Below are positions 5,897-7,278 of a stretch of 7,278 nt of DNA, one piece after another. The position numbers were made by a program, and so were the translations under genes. Position 1 is the first letter of the stretch, and each line of letters starts with the position of its first letter. Under the pieces are notes generated by a model. It made no database searches, had not been told where the DNA came from, and worked only from the letters and a program-made list of their open reading frames with translations. The DNA lies in assembly GCA_030618205.1 (NCBI GenBank), contig JAUXDR010000049.1:1-7278 (forward strand). Reading direction: 5' to 3'. The stretch comes from Deltaproteobacteria bacterium. GTDB taxonomy: Bacteria; Desulfobacterota; Dissulfuribacteria; Dissulfuribacterales; UBA3076.

Positions 5897-7009
5897 TTAA
5901 CTGGATCCAGAATACTGGACCAATATGGCGATGAGATCTTCTATATGCTTCTGCCATGTAAACTTTTGAGCTACACGACATGCCTTTTCACCTAATAGTC
6001 TTCTCTCTTGCTTGGAAAGCGCCGTAAATGCCTCAATGGTGCTACCTATGGCCTCCGCTTCAGGTCTCTCAATTACTAACCAGGGGGCTACAATTCCTAC
6101 CACCTCCCCTGCCCCGTTGTGTCCAGTAGTAAGAGCAGGGGTCCCGCAGGCCATGGCCTCTAGAGTGGTATTGGCGAATGGGTCGTAATGGGTAGGGAGT
6201 ACAAAGAGGTCTGCCAGGGCATATACTCGTTCCATATCTTTCACATATCCCAGCCACTTGACATTTTGACCCAGGCCCATCCCTTCTATTCTTTTTTCCA
6301 GGTCCCTGTTCCCCATCGACCCTGCCACTAACAATATAAAAGGCTGTTCTCTGAACTTGGCAAGAGCGGACAAAAGTTGGCTCAAACCCTTGCGGCGCAG
6401 ATCAGAGCCCGCAAAAACAAAGACTGTGGTATCATCTGAAATGCCCATTGTTTTTTTTGCTAAAACCCGATCCTTTTGAGTCATCGGGCGAAACCGCTTA
6501 AGATCTACTCCATTGTAAATAACCGTGACTTTCTCAGCACCTCTGCTGTAGTAATATTGCACCTGGTTTTTTACTAACTGGGAATTAGTTATGATGGTCT
6601 TGGCCTCTTTGATTGCCTTGGCCTCCATCCAGAGAAGCAGCCTGTGTCTGGGCCTTAGGCGTCTGAACTTAGTACTTTTCTGATAACCCAGGTCCAGCCA
6701 TGCGGCATGCAACGGATCTGATATTCTAAGGACGTCTACCGGGGCCACTCTTGAAAGGCCATAGCTTACTTCAAAATCGCCTGCTTTAAGGACTTGGCCG
6801 GCATTCAAAAAAAAACTCAAATTTTTAAGAATGCTCCCCCTTCCCCACACAGGGGCCCTGGAGAACAGCAGCCCCGGCAAAAGAGACTTGTCCGCCACTA
6901 CTGTCACGTTGTAGCCCATCTTTGTCAACCAGGTACACACGTTAGCACAGTAAGCTTCCGCACCTCCAAGCCCCAGCCCACACTCTCTCCGCACTACAGC
7001 TATTCTCAA
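5897..7009 (-). CDS. WaaG-like GT4 glycosyltransferase (LPS core)
   Basis: This 370-residue GT-B protein begins MRIAVVRRECGLGLGGAEAY, with the GGAE-type loop that contacts the donor phosphate. It has IITNSQLVKNQV near 139-150 and VIYNGVDLKRF near 163-173. FAGSDLRRKGLSQLLSAL near 199-216 resembles the GSDFGRKG of E. coli WaaG, and LPTHYDPFANTTLEAMACGT lies near 271-290. The first acidic residue of E-x7-E is Asp276 (E284 kept), as in the YDPF subgroup of WaaG-like enzymes. The likely role is adding the first outer-core hexose; this is inferred from resemblance and from its place after msbA. The start is TTG at 7009: an in-frame stop lies four codons upstream, no ATG fits, and AGGA lies seven bases before it. 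It begins 23 bp after the msbA stop, so the two form an operon. Confidence 0.88.
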   Translation of the reverse strand: MRIAVVRRECGLGLGGAEAYCANVCTWLTKMGYNVTVVADKSLLPGLLFSRAPVWGRGSILKNLSFFLNAGQVLKAGDFEVSYGLSRVAPVDVLRISDPLHAAWLDLGYQKSTKFRRLRPRHRLLLWMEAKAIKEAKTIITNSQLVKNQVQYYYSRGAEKVTVIYNGVDLKRFRPMTQKDRVLAKKTMGISDDTTVFVFAGSDLRRKGLSQLLSALAKFREQPFILLVAGSMGNRDLEKRIEGMGLGQNVKWLGYVKDMERVYALADLFVLPTHYDPFANTTLEAMACGTPALTTGHNGAGEVVGIVAPWLVIERPEAEAIGSTIEAFTALSKQERRLLGEKACRVAQKFTWQKHIEDLIAILVQYSGSS

Positions 7010-7032
7010 CGTTCCATCCTATTAACAATCTT

Positions 7033-7278
7033 CTAATCACTGCTGGCCCAGGTCTGATACAGTTCCTGGTAAAGGGCGCTGCTCTCGATTAACTCCTCAT
7101 GGGTCCCGCGATCCATTATCCGACCCTGGTCGATAACTATGACCTGGTCTGCGTGGATGATGGTTGAAAGCCTGTGAGCAATTACAATGGTTGTCCTGCC
7201 CTTCATTACTTCATCAAGGGCCTTCTGGATCGCCTTTTCAGAGACGCTGTCAAGGGCGCTTGTGGCCTCATCCAATAT
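7033..7278 (-). CDS. msbA: MsbA-type ABC exporter, C-terminal ATPase end (partial)
   Basis: The frame enters from the right edge and gives ~81 residues to TAG at 7033. It begins at the Walker B region [10 protein letters not shown], with the catalytic Glu and D-loop. The H-loop (IAHRLSTI) and the sequence [17 protein letters not shown] follow, as at the end of type IV ABC exporters. The LPS gene context and the MsbA N-terminal fragment elsewhere in the window favour MsbA, which flips lipid A-core across the inner membrane using ATP. From this end alone other exporters of the same class (peptide or drug exporters) cannot be excluded. The Walker A motif, signature motif and membrane domain are outside the window. 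It is followed by the WaaG-like gene in the same operon. Confidence 0.8.
   Translation of the reverse strand: MLDEATSALDSVSEKAIQKALDEVMKGRTTIVIAHRLSTIIHADQVIVIDQGRIMDRGTHEELIESSALYQELYQTWASSD

Overview
The window is a piece of a lipopolysaccharide or surface-polysaccharide gene cluster from a Gram-negative bacterium. MsbA sequence (lipid A exporter) and heptosyltransferase-type GT9 enzymes require an outer membrane. The protein styles and mixed AT/GC composition would suit a deltaproteobacterium (Desulfobacterota), but that is an inference and nothing in the window fixes the taxon.

Layout. Left, plus strand: the 3' end of an asparagine-synthase-like gene (to 217), a complete GT9 heptosyltransferase-like gene (214-1374, ATGA overlap), and the first ~119 codons of a GT4 glycosyltransferase (from 1389) that break off near 1740. 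Middle, minus strand: the first ~70 codons of an msbA gene (1951 down to ~1736) joined tail-to-tail to the broken GT4, a long hairpin (1990-2036), a complete GT2 glycosyltransferase (3025-2051), a non-coding stretch, and a HigB/HigA-type toxin-antitoxin pair (4045-3385). The pair lies between two direct copies of a ~75-bp repeat (3282-3355 and 4104-4178). Right, plus strand: the decayed C-terminal end of a second GT9 (4432-4680) and a complete GT4 gene (4737-5867). This meets, convergently, a minus-strand pair made of the 3' end of msbA (7278-7033) and a WaaG-like GT4 gene (7009-5897).

How the genes fit together. The intact GT9, GT2 and two GT4 enzymes would add sugars to the LPS core or an O-chain, and MsbA would flip the lipid A-core across the inner membrane. 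The asparagine-synthase-like enzyme may amidate a sugar acid of the polysaccharide. The toxin-antitoxin pair probably stabilises the region.

The most notable point is mosaicism. The segment from ~1740 to ~4430 interrupts what looks like a plus-strand run of glycosyltransferase genes. It leaves a 5'-only GT4 on one side and a 3'-only GT9 on the other, and carries an msbA start in inverted orientation. The msbA end at the right edge has the same strand, but the N-terminal fragment lies downstream of it. A simple insertion into one msbA therefore cannot explain the layout; a duplication/recombination scar or an assembly chimera can. I did not find a clearly new multi-gene system. The best leads are the rearrangement junctions and the repeat-flanked toxin-antitoxin cassette.
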